From NCBI GenBank assembly GCA_910587095.1, contig CAJUMJ010000037.1:1-64000 (forward strand): a stretch of 64,000 nucleotides of DNA, read 5' to 3'. Shown in pieces: positions 52,732-63,600 of the stretch. Made by a program: the position numbers and the translations under genes. The notes under the pieces were generated by a model. The model saw only the letters and a list, made by a program, of their open reading frames with translations. It did no database searches and was not told the DNA's origin. The DNA comes from an uncultured Lachnospiraceae bacterium (lineage in GTDB: Bacteria; Bacillota; Clostridia; Lachnospirales; Lachnospiraceae). Positions within the stretch are counted from its first letter, which is position 1. The number at the start of each line of letters is the position of its first letter.

Positions 52732-54456
52732 ATGGCGAAAGAAAAAGCAAAGGGGAAGGACAAGGGCGGGAATGCCGCTCTACATTCCGTACGGACGAAA
52801 ATTGTAGGGGCAATGATGTTGGCGATGATCATATTGTCGGTGTGTCTGTCGATCGTGCTGATCAGGAATCTGAGGATTCCGCTGATGAATCTGAACCAGG
52901 CGTATCTCTACGATCTGGCCATTGCCTATGGGGATAAGCTGGAAGGCATCATTGAGATGCAGGGATACAACACGGCTACGAATTATAATAATCTGTCCGA
53001 TTCCATCGGGGAGGTCGGCCTTAAGGGCGTGGAATCCAGCTACGCATACCTGGTAGCGGGCGACGGCACGATGCTTTACCACCCGACAAGGGAAAAGGTG
53101 GGACAGCCCGTAGAGAATGTGGTGATATCGGGTCTGGTGGAAGAGATTGCTGCCGGTACGATGCCGGAACCCAATGTTGTTGAGTACGATTATAACGGTG
53201 TGACTAAATATGCGGCCTATTACATAACGGAGCGGGGACACTGCATTCTGGTCGTATCGGCGGATAACGATGAGCTGATGAGTACGGTGCACCGGGTGAC
53301 ACTCACGGGAACCTGCTGTACCGTTGTGATGGTAATTGTTGCCAGCATCATCGGATTCTTATTTATCAGTAAGATTGTGAAACCGATCACCGAGGTGACA
53401 AAGGTGGTGGGCCGTCTGGCGCATATGGATTTTACAGAGATCGACGGGCAGGAAAAACTGGTGGCGCGGGCGGATGAGACGGGGCAGATGAGCCGGGCTG
53501 TTGTCGAGCTTCGCGGACAGCTTGTAAAGATGGTTAACGAGTTCCGTGAACGGAGCGACCAGCTTTTTGAAGCTTCGGATATCCTGAGCACGAACGCGTC
53601 CGAGACGGCGATCACGGTGGAGCAGGTGGAAAAGGCCGTATCCGAGATCTCGGAAGGTGCGTCTTCCCAGGCGGAAGAGACACAGAAAGCCACGGAGAAC
53701 GTAATTCTGATGGGAAGTATGGTGGAGGAAACCACAAGACAGGTTGGCGAACTTACCGACAATGCCAATATTATGAAAAAATCCAGTGATGAGGCTTTCG
53801 CCACCTTGCAGGAGCTTGAGAGAATCAATAGCGGGGCGAGGGAGGCCATCGATGTAATCTATGAACAGACCAACACGACGAACGAGTCGGCCATGAAAAT
53901 CAGGGAGGCCACAGCGCTCATTACCTCCATTGCGGAAGAGACGAATCTGCTTTCCTTAAACGCGACTATTGAGGCGGCCAGAGCCGGCGAGCAGGGCAGA
54001 GGCTTTGCGGTGGTGGCGAGTCAGATCCAGAAGCTGGCGGAGCAGTCCAACGACTCCGCAAGGCAGATTGAGGATATCATTGACTCTCTGATCAGAGAGT
54101 CGCAAAGATCCGTGGAAACCATGGAGGACGTGAAGAAAATTATGGAGAGCCAGAACGAGAGCGTGGGGCGGACAAACGAGAGCTTCACGCAGGTTCGGGA
54201 CGGCATTATCCTGTCGTTGGACGGGGTTGACCAGATTGCGGATAAGACGAGGCGTTTAGATGAGGCCAGAGTAAATGTGGTGGACGTGGTACAAAATCTG
54301 ACGGCGATTGCCGAGGAAAACGCGGCGAGTACGGAGGAGACATCCGCTTCCGTCACGGAAGTTACGACGATTGTAGGCAGCATTTCCGAGAATGCGTCAA
54401 AGCTAAGGGAAATAGCGGAGCATCTGGATCGGAGCATGAGTATCTTCAAGATTTGA
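52732..54456 (+). CDS. Methyl-accepting chemotaxis protein
   Basis: This 574-aa receptor has a membrane helix near residues 20-42, an extracellular sensor region (dCache-like, including YHPTREKVGQPVENVVISGL) and a second helix near 190-215. A HAMP domain and the cytoplasmic methyl-accepting coiled coil follow, with the highly conserved hairpin EETNLLSLNATIEAARAGEQ near 402-421. It would control the CheA kinase in response to an external ligand. No che genes are in the window. It starts 28 bases after tmRNA with GGGGGAGAGAGGGG ahead. Confidence 0.92.
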   Translation: MAKEKAKGKDKGGNAALHSVRTKIVGAMMLAMIILSVCLSIVLIRNLRIPLMNLNQAYLYDLAIAYGDKLEGIIEMQGYNTATNYNNLSDSIGEVGLKGVESSYAYLVAGDGTMLYHPTREKVGQPVENVVISGLVEEIAAGTMPEPNVVEYDYNGVTKYAAYYITERGHCILVVSADNDELMSTVHRVTLTGTCCTVVMVIVASIIGFLFISKIVKPITEVTKVVGRLAHMDFTEIDGQEKLVARADETGQMSRAVVELRGQLVKMVNEFRERSDQLFEASDILSTNASETAITVEQVEKAVSEISEGASSQAEETQKATENVILMGSMVEETTRQVGELTDNANIMKKSSDEAFATLQELERINSGAREAIDVIYEQTNTTNESAMKIREATALITSIAEETNLLSLNATIEAARAGEQGRGFAVVASQIQKLAEQSNDSARQIEDIIDSLIRESQRSVETMEDVKKIMESQNESVGRTNESFTQVRDGIILSLDGVDQIADKTRRLDEARVNVVDVVQNLTAIAEENAASTEETSASVTEVTTIVGSISENASKLREIAEHLDRSMSIFKI

Positions 54457-54478
54457 CGAAAGCCTTTGGGGAAAGCTT

Positions 54479-55051
54479 ATGGAGAAGGAAAAGCGAGAGG
54501 ATGACCTGGTTGTCGACGGTTACCGCTTTGCGACAATAGCGGATGCGGAGACGGCCAGGATGGAAGTTAAAAAAGTGGAAAATCTGGAGCAGAGACTGGA
54601 TTACCGCAGACCGCAGAATGTATTGCTTGTCTACGACAGGGCGCTTGACAACAGAGTGTTTTTGACGCCTGTCGGTTTGAGTTATCTTCATAAAATGCAG
54701 AATGAAATGCGAAGATGGGGGGTACCCGCGGAGAAAATCCGTCCGGTGCCTCTTCACGGGACATATAGCAACAAGACGGCGAGAAACAGAACGATTCGGG
54801 AGAGTGTGGCAAAAAGGCATCCGGAATACCAGGGAAGGTTCGTTACTTCCGTGCTGGTCAATGTGGTGTTGGTGCTTCTTATCGCGGCAATGATTGCGAT
54901 TGCCTGGGACAGCGACAGCCCTAATATCATCAATTACAGACAGGCTGTGGTGAACGAGTATTCGGAGTGGGAGCAGGAGCTTTCGGAGCGGGAACAGAAA
55001 CTGCGGGAAGAGAAACGCAAATGGGAGGAAAAACAAAGGCAGGAGCAGTGA
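54479..55051 (+). CDS. Unknown single-helix membrane protein with coiled-coil tail
   Basis: This 190-aa protein is not recognised. Residues 1-120 are soluble and charged (DGYRFATIADAETARMEVKK; NVLLVYDRALDNRVFLTPVG). A membrane helix follows near 122-143 (VTSVLVNVVLVLLIAAMIAI). The last ~40 residues form a strongly charged coiled coil (EWEQELSEREQKLREEKRKW). It lies between a chemotaxis receptor and an OmpR-type regulator, 22 bases after the former, and may belong to the same operon. Confidence 0.75.
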   Translation: MEKEKREDDLVVDGYRFATIADAETARMEVKKVENLEQRLDYRRPQNVLLVYDRALDNRVFLTPVGLSYLHKMQNEMRRWGVPAEKIRPVPLHGTYSNKTARNRTIRESVAKRHPEYQGRFVTSVLVNVVLVLLIAAMIAIAWDSDSPNIINYRQAVVNEYSEWEQELSEREQKLREEKRKWEEKQRQEQ

Positions 55052-55092
55052 CAAAATTTGGTGGCATGTAATCAGAAAGGGATAGTAAGTGT

Positions 55093-55770
55093 ATGGAGAA
55101 GTCGAAGATCTTGGTGGTGGACGATGAGAGCCGTATGCGTAAGCTGGTTCGGGATTTTTTGGTAAAGAATCATTATGAGGTCGTTGAGGCGTCGGACGGA
55201 GAGGAAGCGCTCGACCTTTTTTTTGACCAAAACGATATAGACTTGGTGATACTGGATGTGATGATGCCGAAAATGGACGGATGGCAGGTGTGCCGGGAGA
55301 TCCGAGCTTATTCCAAAGTGCCCGTCATAATGCTCACGGCCAAGTCGGATGAAAGAGACGAACTGATGGGCTTTGAACTCGGAGTGGACGAATATATTTC
55401 CAAGCCTTTCAGCCCAAAGATATTGGTGGCACGTGTGGAGGCGATTCTTCGGCGGACAGGGCAGGCAGCCGTAGAGACAATCGTGGAGGCTGGAGGAATC
55501 CGGCTTGATAAGCAGGCTCACAGCGTGACCGTGGACGGGGAGACGGTCGATTTAAGCTACAAGGAGTTTGAACTGCTTGCCTATTTTATGGAGAATAAGG
55601 GGATAGCACTGTCACGGGAGAAGATTTTAAACAGTGTCTGGAATTACGATTATTTTGGAGATGCCAGAACGATTGATACGCACGTAAAAAAGCTTCGGAA
55701 CAAGATGGGGGCAAAAGGCGAGCTGATTAAGACAATATGGGGAATGGGCTACAAATTCGAGGAGGAGTGA
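55093..55770 (+). CDS. OmpR/PhoB family response regulator
   Basis: This 225-aa protein has a receiver domain with acidic pocket VVDDESRMRK, phospho-acceptor Asp in LVILDVMMPKMDGWQV, and the Lys in YISKPFSPKI. A winged-helix DNA-binding domain follows (LSYKEFELLAYFMENKGIAL, then DARTIDTHVKKLRNKMG). It is followed after one base by a large hybrid kinase gene, its likely partner. It would act on membrane or export genes, perhaps including the RND pump genes downstream; this is inference. Confidence 0.95.
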   Translation: MEKSKILVVDDESRMRKLVRDFLVKNHYEVVEASDGEEALDLFFDQNDIDLVILDVMMPKMDGWQVCREIRAYSKVPVIMLTAKSDERDELMGFELGVDEYISKPFSPKILVARVEAILRRTGQAAVETIVEAGGIRLDKQAHSVTVDGETVDLSYKEFELLAYFMENKGIALSREKILNSVWNYDYFGDARTIDTHVKKLRNKMGAKGELIKTIWGMGYKFEEE

Positions 55771-55771
55771 G

Positions 55772-58759
55772 ATGTCCAAGCGCTGGTTTTATAAGGAAGA
55801 ATTGTTTTTTACGACGCAGGAAGAGCAGCTCGCGGATGATAATCAGGATAAAATTATAGAGCTGCTTGGCAGGAATTTGGCGGTTGGTGTCGTTGGCGGG
55901 TTTTATGAGGAGGGATTTCCGATTTATTTTATCAGCTCCTTTGCGCTTGGCAACATGGGTATGACTTACGAACAGTTTATCGGGAAAACCGGCGGCTGTT
56001 ATCTGAAAGCCATATACGAGCCCGATCGGAAAATTTTTACAAGGGTACATCTGCCCGGAGAGGAGGAGGTTCGGGAGTACCGTCTTTTAAACGGTAACGA
56101 TGAACCGGTATGGGTGCGTGAGATCCGAACGGAATCAAACGCCCCGGACGGCAGGAAGATATGGATATGCGCCCTTCGTCTCATTGACGAGGAGTACCGT
56201 GTCAGCCAGCTTTCCTACGAAGCGTTTAGAATGCTGCATGACTCTTATTTCAGAATCAGCGCCATCGATCTCACAAGGAATACGGTCAGGGATTTAAAGT
56301 TTGTGGAGAGTGAGGCGCAGGAGCTGGAACGGTTAAAAGGCGATTACAGAATGACGGTCGAGTCCTGTGCCAGGAATCATGTGGATAAGAAGGACTGTGA
56401 CAATTTCCAAAATATCATGTCCGCGGAAAACTTGAAAAAGGTGTTTATGAACGGTGGCTCCTCTATCCATTTCAGTTATCTGCGTCTGGTGGAGGGCGAG
56501 TGGAAATGGGTGCGGACCGATCTGGTGCCCGTGGAAAATTTCAGCGAAGAAAACGCCAGATTGATGTGGTATGTGAAAAACATTAGCGAGGAGAAGGCAA
56601 AAGAGACGGAAGTGACCGACCGGATGCTGCGGTCCAACGCGGAACTCGTGCAGGCGAAGAAAGCGCTGGAGGAGGCGAACGAGAAGATCAAGGAGTCCAA
56701 CGACATGCTGCGCCGCACCCTGAGCGTGGAGGAACAGTACCGGAAGGCGATTGTCTCGGAAGCGGTTTTCGTATTTAACGTGAACGTCACGCAGAATCTG
56801 ATTGAAGAAGAGTTTTACGAGATCGTGGACGGGCAGATGGAGCCGGTGCTTTCCCGGATGGGCTTGGAAGCGCCCTGCAATGCGGACGATTTCTTCCTGT
56901 GCTGGAGCAAGGAACGGGTATTCCCGGAGGACAGGGAAGTCTATGTACAGACGCTCAACACACACCATCTGCTGGAATCTTACGAGCGGGGAGAGAACGA
57001 GCTGATTATTGAAGTTGAGACTTCGGGTTCGCAAGAACAGCCCATGGTTCTGCGGCATACGGTTCTGCTCACGAAAGACGGCATCAGCGGCGATATTCTG
57101 GCGCTCAACAATGCCAAAGATATCACGGATATCCGCGCAAAGGACAGGGAGACGAAGAAAGCGCTGCTGGACGCTTATGAGGCGGCGGATCGTGCCAACT
57201 GTGCCAAGACGGATTTCCTTTCCAAGATGTCCCACGATATCAGGACGCCGATGAACGCGATTATCGGCATGACTGCCCTCGCGGGAACAAAGCTTCACGA
57301 TCCCGACGGGATTGAGGAGTGTCTCGCCAAGGTTTCCGCCGCGAGCAAACACCTGCTCTCGCTCATAAACGAGGTGCTTGACATGAGCAGGATCGAGTCG
57401 GGTGCGCTGACTCTCGACGAGGAGGAGTTTAATCTCCTGAATATTATAGACAGCATGGTGAATATGCTTTCTGACGCCGCGCGGGATAAGAAGCAAAGAA
57501 TAGAATTTCGCGCCCACGGCGTTCATAATACCAATGTGCGTGGAGACGCGAGACGGCTGCAACAGATCTTCGCGAACGTGATAAGCAATTCCATCAAATA
57601 TACGGAAGAGGGCGGGACAATCAGCATAGAAATTTCGGAAAAGCCCTCGCAGCAGGAGCATGTCGGATGCTTTGAGTTTGTGTTTAAGGACAATGGCATC
57701 GGCATGACAGAGGAATTTCTGCAACATATTTATGATCCCTTTGAGAGGGCGGATGACGTGCGTACCAGCAAGATTCAGGGTACAGGGCTTGGCTTGACCA
57801 TCAGCCGGAATATTATACAGATGATGGGCGGAGACATCCGGATCGAGAGTGAGCCGGGGATAGGGACGATCGTGACGGTTACCGTGCCCTTAAAGTATCA
57901 GGTGCCGGGCGTGGTGAACAGGAAAGATCTCGCCGGAAGAACGGTTCTGGTGGTGGACGATTCGCCTTTTGCCGGGGAGACGACCAATGTTCTCTTAAGC
58001 AATCTGGGGATGCGCGGCGAGTGGGTGCAGTCCGGGGAAGAAGCGCTTGACTATATGAAAGAGAAACGGCGGAAAGGGGAAGATGTTTTTGCCATCCTGC
58101 TGGATGTGAACATGCCAGGTATGAACGGTATGGATACGGCGAAGGCGATACGCAGGCAGGAAGGTGTGGAAATTCCCATTATTCTTGTCTCTGCCCATGA
58201 ATGGGTGGATATAGAAGGGGAAGCGCGGATGGCGGGCGTAAATTCGTTTATCAGTAAACCGTTTGATAAGACGAGACTTTTGACGGCGTTTCGCAATTTT
58301 ATTCCCAGGGAGGTAGTCAAGCAGGCGGAAGAGACGCTGGAGCAGATCGGGGAGGCGGATTATTCCGACAAGCGGATTCTCGTGGTGGAGGACAACGACC
58401 TGAACAGGGAGATTGCCACGGAAATTCTCTCCATGACGGGGGCAATGATCGAGACGGCGGAGAACGGAAAGGAAGCCGTGGACATGGTGACCGCTTCGGA
58501 AGAGGGTTACTATGACCTGGTTCTCATGGATTTACAGATGCCCGTGATGAACGGGTATGAAGCGACGAAAACGATTCGCGCCATGGAGCGGGAGGATGCC
58601 GGAAAGGTTCCCATTGTGGCCATGACGGCGAATGCTTTTTTGGAGGACATACAGCAGTCAAAAGCCTGCGGCATGAACGAACATATGTCAAAGCCACTGG
58701 ATATTGATCAGCTCCAGCGTATGCTGGCGAGGTGGCTTGGAAGGAAAAATACTTTGTGA
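55772..58759 (+). CDS. Large soluble hybrid histidine kinase with two receivers
   Basis: This 995-aa protein has no membrane helix or signal peptide, so it is cytoplasmic. PAS-like sensor regions fill the first ~460 residues, with a coiled coil near 280-320. HisKA (SKMSHDIRTPMNAIIGMTAL near 488), HATPase_c (NVISNSIKYTEEGGTISIEI; GTGLGLTISRNIIQMMGG) and two intact receivers (LLDVNMPGMNGMDTAK near 772 and LMDLQMPVMNGYEATK near 918) follow. It sits one base after an OmpR regulator. With two receivers it likely works as a phosphorelay. The signal, presumably cytoplasmic, is unknown. Confidence 0.93.
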   Translation: MSKRWFYKEELFFTTQEEQLADDNQDKIIELLGRNLAVGVVGGFYEEGFPIYFISSFALGNMGMTYEQFIGKTGGCYLKAIYEPDRKIFTRVHLPGEEEVREYRLLNGNDEPVWVREIRTESNAPDGRKIWICALRLIDEEYRVSQLSYEAFRMLHDSYFRISAIDLTRNTVRDLKFVESEAQELERLKGDYRMTVESCARNHVDKKDCDNFQNIMSAENLKKVFMNGGSSIHFSYLRLVEGEWKWVRTDLVPVENFSEENARLMWYVKNISEEKAKETEVTDRMLRSNAELVQAKKALEEANEKIKESNDMLRRTLSVEEQYRKAIVSEAVFVFNVNVTQNLIEEEFYEIVDGQMEPVLSRMGLEAPCNADDFFLCWSKERVFPEDREVYVQTLNTHHLLESYERGENELIIEVETSGSQEQPMVLRHTVLLTKDGISGDILALNNAKDITDIRAKDRETKKALLDAYEAADRANCAKTDFLSKMSHDIRTPMNAIIGMTALAGTKLHDPDGIEECLAKVSAASKHLLSLINEVLDMSRIESGALTLDEEEFNLLNIIDSMVNMLSDAARDKKQRIEFRAHGVHNTNVRGDARRLQQIFANVISNSIKYTEEGGTISIEISEKPSQQEHVGCFEFVFKDNGIGMTEEFLQHIYDPFERADDVRTSKIQGTGLGLTISRNIIQMMGGDIRIESEPGIGTIVTVTVPLKYQVPGVVNRKDLAGRTVLVVDDSPFAGETTNVLLSNLGMRGEWVQSGEEALDYMKEKRRKGEDVFAILLDVNMPGMNGMDTAKAIRRQEGVEIPIILVSAHEWVDIEGEARMAGVNSFISKPFDKTRLLTAFRNFIPREVVKQAEETLEQIGEADYSDKRILVVEDNDLNREIATEILSMTGAMIETAENGKEAVDMVTASEEGYYDLVLMDLQMPVMNGYEATKTIRAMEREDAGKVPIVAMTANAFLEDIQQSKACGMNEHMSKPLDIDQLQRMLARWLGRKNTL

Positions 58760-58767
58760 GAATGATA

Positions 58768-58802
58768 CCGGCTTTCCGAAAAAGGAAGCCGGCATTATTT
58801 TT
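58768..58802 (+). terminator. Intrinsic terminator after the hybrid kinase
   Basis: CCGGCTTTCC and GGAAGCCGG pair around GAAAAA with one bulged T, then a T-rich ATTATTTTT tail follows. Confidence 0.75.
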
Positions 58803-58912
58803 AAGAAACATAAAAAAAATCTTAAATATAGGGTCATGCACTTTACTTTTGCGGGTCATTGGTTGTATTCTTAAAAAACGGACAATGGTAATGATAATTC
58901 GGAGGAGACAGT

Positions 58913-60673
58913 ATGAAAAAGCGATTCATGACATTCTGTCGCAGAACGACTTGCGTTCTGCTGACGGCGGCTTGTGCTTGCACGCTTCTTGCGGGATGCG
59001 GACAGGACTCGGAAGCTGCCACGGAAGAGGAGGAGGCGCTTGGCGCATTGATTCCGGTGGAGGTACAGTTGCCGGAAGAGGGAACACTTACATTGAAAAA
59101 CGAGTTTGTGGGTATGGTAAGTCCGGAGGAATCTGTATATGTGATTCCGCTTGTGGCGGCGGAGGTGCTGAGCACGGACATCAGCGTTGGAGACACCGTG
59201 ACGGCGGGACAAGTTTTATGTAAACTTGATACCGAGGCGGCGGAGCTCCAGCTTGCCAGCGCGAAAGCGCAGTATAACAGCGCGGCGGCGGGAGTGCAGG
59301 CGGCGGAGGTCGGCTATGAAATCGCTCAGGCCCAATATGAAAGCACGGTGGCTCAGCTCGACATGCAGAATGAACAGACACAGCGGCAGAAGGATCTGAC
59401 CATGTATCAGATGCAGATGCAGATCGACGGGATCAACGACGGAATAGAAGATATCAACGAACAGATTGCGGATTTGGAGGAAGATAAAGAGGACGCCAAA
59501 GAACAGAGGGACGATTTGGGCAAGGCGAAAAAAAGAGCAAATAAATATGTCTCTCAGGCTCAGGCGGCATACAACGCGGCAGCCACGGCTTATGGGTATG
59601 ATGCGGCGATGAGGGATTATCAGGCTTTGATCGCCACGGTGACGGGAATGGAATCCGGGCAGATACCCCATACGGAAGAAGAACTGCAAAAAGCGAAGGA
59701 GGAGCTGAAGACGGCAGGGGAAAAGCTCGAGGAAATCAAGGCGCAGCTCAAGCCTCATGAGGAGACTTTGCAGGCGGCTCAGGCGGCGGCTTCACAGACC
59801 GGCGCTGCCTATGACCAGGTGGAGGCCGGCATCGATTCTATAGAAGACGGGGAGGAAAAGCTGAAAGACTCCCTCTCCGACACTTATAAGAGCAAAGAGC
59901 AGACGGAGACGGTCAAAAACCTGACGGAGGCGCAGCTCAATGTCAATACCCAGCCTGTACAGGAGGCGGGGAAGAAGACGGCGGCTCTCGGTGTAGATTC
60001 TGCGGCGGCGCAGGTAAACAGCGCGAAGGTGGGTGCGGCGGGCGCGAAAGTGGCCATCGACAGCGCGGAATATCAGCTTGACATGTATACGCTCACTGCG
60101 CCCATTGACGGCGTGATCGAAGCGGTGAACGTGAAGGAGCACGATTTTGCCTCCTCGGGAAATCCGGCTTTTGTGATTTCCAATAAGGATACCATGACGG
60201 TGACTTTCGGTGTGAGCGAGGGAATCAGAAATACGTTGCGGATAGGTCAGAACATAGAAGTGGAGAGGAACGATAAAAACTATCGTGCGGCGATTACGGA
60301 GATCGGCAGCATGGTGGATCAGACAACGGGACTGTTTACGATTAAATCATGCGTCTCCGATCCTGACGGCAGTCTGTTGACCGGGAGCAGTGTGAAGGTG
60401 GCGGCGGATACTTACAGTCAGACGGACGCTCTGCTGATCCCTTACGACGCGGTTTATTATGATGGGAGCCAGCCGTATGTCTATGTGGCGCAGAAAGATG
60501 TGGCGAAGCGAAAGGATGTGGAAACCGGTATTTTTGACGAGAAGACAATCACTGTCTTGTCGGGCCTTTTGGCGGAGGATCAGTTGATTACAAGCTGGTC
60601 GTCAAACCTGCGCGACGGCGCGTCTATATCGATACAGGAAACCGGAAATGCAATCACTGAGGCGGAGGATTAG
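58913..60673 (+). CDS. RND efflux adaptor lipoprotein (MFP/HlyD family)
   Basis: This 586-aa protein has a lipoprotein signal ending LLAGCGQD (Cys near residue 29). Split biotinyl-lipoyl and beta-barrel regions (VGDTVTAGQVLCKLDTEAAE near 95-115 and LTAPIDGVIEAVNVKEHDF near 393-411) flank an unusually long alpha-helical hairpin that spans about 120-380 and is rich in Gln, Ala and Glu. The length far exceeds the usual 350-400 aa because of that coil. It should link the RND permease encoded 9 bases later to the cell surface of a monoderm cell. The ATG follows GGAGG. Confidence 0.92.
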   Translation: MKKRFMTFCRRTTCVLLTAACACTLLAGCGQDSEAATEEEEALGALIPVEVQLPEEGTLTLKNEFVGMVSPEESVYVIPLVAAEVLSTDISVGDTVTAGQVLCKLDTEAAELQLASAKAQYNSAAAGVQAAEVGYEIAQAQYESTVAQLDMQNEQTQRQKDLTMYQMQMQIDGINDGIEDINEQIADLEEDKEDAKEQRDDLGKAKKRANKYVSQAQAAYNAAATAYGYDAAMRDYQALIATVTGMESGQIPHTEEELQKAKEELKTAGEKLEEIKAQLKPHEETLQAAQAAASQTGAAYDQVEAGIDSIEDGEEKLKDSLSDTYKSKEQTETVKNLTEAQLNVNTQPVQEAGKKTAALGVDSAAAQVNSAKVGAAGAKVAIDSAEYQLDMYTLTAPIDGVIEAVNVKEHDFASSGNPAFVISNKDTMTVTFGVSEGIRNTLRIGQNIEVERNDKNYRAAITEIGSMVDQTTGLFTIKSCVSDPDGSLLTGSSVKVAADTYSQTDALLIPYDAVYYDGSQPYVYVAQKDVAKRKDVETGIFDEKTITVLSGLLAEDQLITSWSSNLRDGASISIQETGNAITEAED

Positions 60674-60681
60674 AAGACAGT

Positions 60682-63600
60682 ATGAACTTGACTAAATTGG
60701 CAATGCGCCGTCCCGTATCGACAGCTTTGATTGTGCTGGCCTTGGTGGTGTTCGGGTTGACTTCCGTCATGGGCTTTCGGCTGGAGCTGACGCCGGACAT
60801 GGAAATGCCCATGCTGCTCGTGTACACAATTTATCCAGGTGCGGATCCCGAGAGCGTGGAGGAACTTGTTACGAAGGAGATCGAAGCGGCCGGCTCGGAG
60901 CAGAGCGGCGTGACCACTTACACATCTCAGTCGGCGGAAAATATGTCTATGGTTATGTTCCAGTATGAGTACGGGACTGATCTGGATGAGGCATATATGG
61001 ACTTACAGACCGCGCTTGGTACGGTGAAAGCGGGTATGCCGGAGGATGTGAACGATCCGGTCATCATAGAGATGGCGATGGACCAGATGGAGACGATGGA
61101 TATCTCGGTTATGGCCGTAGGTGACAGCGATGTGCTGAGTTATGTAAATGACACAATGGTCCCGGAGCTGGAAACGCTGTCCGGCGTGGCGCAGGTGCAG
61201 GTGTCCGGCGGTAAGGAGAATTACATAAAAGTAGAGCTGAATGCTCAGGCGATGAAGCAGTACGGTGTGACCATGAGCGGCATATCGCAGACGATTGCGG
61301 CTATGGATTTTACGGTGCCGGTGGGCAGTATCAGTCAGGGAACACAGGACATTGCGATTTCCAGCAGCGCGGATATTTCCGGAGTGGTGCAGATCCAGAA
61401 TGTGCCGATTACCACGGCAAAGGGACAGGTGATTCCTCTGTCGGAACTTGCGACGGTCAGTGAGAGCCAGATGAGTGATTCCGGCGTCAGCCGGACGAAC
61501 GGCCAGGAAGATATCACGGTGGCTGTCACGAAGAAAAAGAGTCATGGAACGGTAGATACGACTCGGTCCGTGGAACGGCTGCTTGACAGACTGCAGGCGG
61601 AAAACGACACGGTGAAGATAAGCGTGACCTACAATGCCAGCGAGGCCATTATTTCCGCACTCTCCTCCGTGGCGGAGACGTTGGTGCTGGGAGTTGTGCT
61701 TTCCATGCTGGTGTTGTTTATCTTTTTCGGAGATTTGAGAGCCAGTCTGATTGTGGGCAGCTCTATGCCGATTTCGCTGTTTGCCACTATGATTGTTATG
61801 AATATGCTTGGTTTTACCTTCAATGTGGTGACTATGGGAGCGCTTGTGATCGCGATCGGTATGATGGTGGACAGCTCTATCGTGGTTTTGGAGAGCTGCT
61901 TTAGGTTAAAGGATGAGACGGGGGAGTATCACGACGCGGCTCTAAAGGGAACCGGGTTTGTGACGGCATCCATCATCGCGTCTACGATTACGACGGTGGT
62001 GGTATATCTTCCGCTAAGCACCATGAAAGGTTTGTCGGGGCAAATGTTTGCACAGCTTGGTGTGACGATTATCGTAGCGATGTTGACATCCCTGGTCGCG
62101 GCCATGACAATTATTCCTCTATTGTTTGAACGGTTTAAGCCGCAGGAAAAGAAGGAGCTTCCTGTCAATAAGCTGCTGCGCGCGATCAACAGAGGATACG
62201 AGAAGATTTTACACAGACTTTTACACAGGAAGAAGACGGTTATGTTTGTGTCGGTGCTTTTGCTGATCGGCGCGTTTGAGCTGGTGACAAACACCGATTC
62301 GGAGCTGATACCGTCCATGGATGAGGGCGGATTCCAGATCAGTGTGAGTTTCCGGGCCGGTACGAACATAGAGACGGTTGAGGAAAAGACGCTGTTCATG
62401 GAGCAGATGCTCTCGGAGGACGAGGATATTGAGGAGTACTCCTACTATGTATCTGCGGGTTCCGCGAGGTTGTCCGCTTATCTGAAGGACGACGCGAAAA
62501 TCAGTACAGGCCAGGCGGTGGAGAAGTATACGAAAGCGCTCAAAGACGTGACAGGCATGGATATCAGCATTGCCGCGAGCGGGGCAAGTATGACTTCCAT
62601 GATGGGCAGCAGCCTGGAGATAGATTTGCAGGGGCGTGATCTGGGCGATCTGCGGGAAGCATCGAAAGAGGTACAGAAAATGCTGCAGACCATCCCCGGC
62701 GTTTTGCAGGTGTCATCCAACCTGGCGGAAGTGACTACACAGGTGGAGATCGTGGTGGATCCGTTGAGAAGCATGTCTGTGGGTCTGCCGCCTGTTCAGG
62801 TAGCAGGAGAGATGCGAAATGCCTTAAGCGGTGTCGAGGCGGCGACTCTTACCAGAAACGGAGAGGAGTTTAAGGTGCGCCTGGAATATCCCGACGGTGA
62901 GTACGAGGATATGAACGATCTGCTGAATATGACGCTTGCCACACCGATGGGAACGCAGATTCCCTTGTCGGAGGTGGCAGAAGTGGAGTATAAGGATGCG
63001 CCGATCACGTTGATCAGAGTGGATGGGCTTTACCAGGTAGCGGTTACGGCGAATACCACGGAGGAGACAAGGTTTACGGCGCAGGAGGCGGCGGAGGCCG
63101 GCATGTCCCAGTTGGTGTTGCCAAGGGGCGTTTCGAGAGCCGCCAGCATGATGGACGATATGATGATGGACGAATTTACGGCGATCATCGAGGCGATCTT
63201 CACGGCAGTGTTCCTGATTTTCCTTGTCATGGCGATGCAGTTTGAATCGCCCCGGTTTTCGGCGATGGTTATGATGAGTATTCCGTTTGCACTGATCGGT
63301 TCTTTCGGTCTCCTGTTTGTTACGGGTTCCACGTTGAGCATGGTTTCGCTGATGGGTGTGCTGATGCTTGTCGGTATTGTGGTAAATAACGGTATTTTAT
63401 ATGTGGACACGGTCAATATTCTGCGTGAGAATATTCCTCTGAACGAGGCGCTGGTGAAGAGCGGACAGATGCGTCTGCGCCCGATTCTGATGACTACGCT
63501 TACAACGATTTTGTCCATGGTGCCTATGTCTTTGGGGATCGGCGACGGTTCCGTGATGATGCAGGGAATGGCGCTGATTATCATCGGCGGATTGGTAGCC

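Noticed and set aside
56333..57727. 464-aa open frame on the minus strand
   Set aside because: It is antisense to the 995-aa hybrid kinase, with no ribosome site or motif.
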